Shown here: positions 25,954 to 26,736 of the stretch, one piece after another
Numbering within the stretch: the first letter of the stretch is position 1
Layout of the letters: each line of letters begins with the position of its first letter
Assembly: GCA_016707685.1 (NCBI GenBank)
Contig: JADJHE010000006.1
Location: 1-26,736, forward strand
DNA length: 26,736 nucleotides
Direction of reading: 5' to 3'
Source: Bacteroidota bacterium
GTDB taxonomy: Bacteria; Bacteroidota; Bacteroidia; 2-12-FULL-35-15
Notes under the pieces: model-generated
The model's input: the letters and a program-made list of their open reading frames with translations, nothing else
Told to the model about the DNA's origin: nothing
Database searches by the model: none
Made by a program: the position numbers and the translations under genes

Positions 25954-26736
25954 ATGGAAAATTCAAATCTGACATAATTTATTTTGGACTTACTACCTAT
26001 CGGAACCAGCATAAGCGATTTGGCATAAAGCAAGCTGACCGGTTAATGCTCACATATAATTGGAAAAACCGGAACCGTAAATCAACATTGATTGAAACTA
26101 TGATTACTCTGGATATACTGGCCGGACGAGGATGTTGTTTACTTGATCCACACGGAGATTTGGTTGAGAAAGTTGTAAAATCTATTCCAGAGAACCGAAA
26201 AGGCGATTTAACTTACTTTAATATACCTGATGTTAGTCTAAAGTTGAAGTATAATCCGTTTAGAAAGGTTTCTCAAGAAAAACGATCATTGGTTGCCTCT
26301 GGAATATTAGATGTTTTTTCAAAGTTATGGGACAGTGTTTGGGGTGTTAAACTTGAACATATCCTTCGACATACAATTCCTAACCCTTCTGGATCAGCCA
26401 AAGGCTACAATTGCTGACATTGTAGAGATATTACTTAACAAAGATTTCCGCGCAGAGGCTATAAAACATGTTAAAAACGAATCAGTAAAAAATTCTGGAA
26501 GCGTGAATTCAAGGAATATCATAAATACGACCTATTGCCTGTGTTGAATAAAATAGGTGGAATGCTTGTACATCCGGGTCATTAAGCGAGTTTAATTGAT
26601 AATCCAGATGAAGTATCATTAAGAAAGGCAATGGACGAAAAGAAAATAGTTTGGTCAATCTCTCTAAAGGACATGTTGGTGCAGATGTATCCCATATACT
26701 AGGTGCATTATTTATTACTTCCATTGCATCTGCATC
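25954..26736 (+). pseudogene. Conjugative/HerA-like ATPase, frameshifted, runs off window
   Basis: Begins MENSNLT at 25954 and continues, after a shift, with YFGLTTYRNQHKRFGIKQAD. The Walker A loop is damaged: the sequence reads GKTGT, then one base out of phase KSTLIETM, where GKTGTGKST is expected and one G is missing. Then come LDILAGRGCCLLDPHGDLVE (Walker B-like LLDPHGD), LKYNPFRKVSQEKRSLVASG, ILDVFSKLWDSVWGVKLEHI and, in further frames, LTLLDQPKATIADIVEILLN and SKGHVGADVSHILGALF. It matches the family of FtsK/HerA/VirD4-type ATPases with a type IV secretion DNA-binding domain, common on mobile elements. At least four indels are seen before the window ends, so it is non-functional as written. 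It differs from the coupling-protein relic at 1.1-2.5 kb. Confidence 0.75.

Overview
The window is AT-rich DNA from a member of the Bacteroidota. The evidence is two secreted-protein genes ending in type IX secretion sorting domains, and relaxase, ArdC, RadC and replication-type proteins of the kind found on Bacteroidota mobile elements. No tRNA, rRNA or CRISPR array was seen. The sequence reads as an accessory (mobile/defence) island.

Layout. (1) 1-7.2 kb: a dead mobilisation module, mostly on the minus strand. It holds a relaxase relic, a VirD4/TraG-like coupling-protein relic, an unrecognised degenerate stretch, a possible sigma-factor relic (plus strand), ArdC and RadC, each broken by many single-base indels. 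(2) 7.7-12.8 kb: two broken secreted proteins with T9SS sorting signals. (3) 13.0-14.9 kb, minus strand: a small hypothetical gene, a frameshifted membrane-like gene, and an intact Xre regulator with a RuvC-fold protein. (4) 15.3-25.9 kb: a modular stretch in which a phage RepO-like winged-helix gene occurs three times (15.3, 20.1 and 23.4 kb). In copies 2 and 3 it lies behind the tail of a large serine recombinase. Intact cargo sits between the copies. (5) 25.95 kb to the end: a frameshifted conjugative/HerA-like ATPase that runs off the window.

The most interesting content is the plus-strand cluster at 16.0-20.1 kb: a LexA-type autoproteolytic repressor, a frameshifted small Myb/SANT-like gene, a patatin-like phospholipase (CapV-type effector), a CD-NTase, an E2-like protein with a C-terminal SEC-C zinc motif, and a possible HEPN-like protein. 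The phospholipase, CD-NTase and E2 genes form what I read as a CBASS anti-phage operon of the E2-only (type II-short) kind. The CD-NTase would make a cyclic nucleotide on infection, the phospholipase would then degrade membranes, and the E2 would modify or prime the CD-NTase. The LexA-like gene and the inverted repeats before it suggest control by proteolytic derepression. The other cargo is a NYN-domain RNase candidate and a pair of unrecognised membrane proteins.

Decay is uneven. Mobility and surface genes are broken roughly every 100-300 bases, while most cargo frames are whole. This argues that the frameshifts are largely real, although single-base sequencing errors cannot be excluded from the sequence alone.
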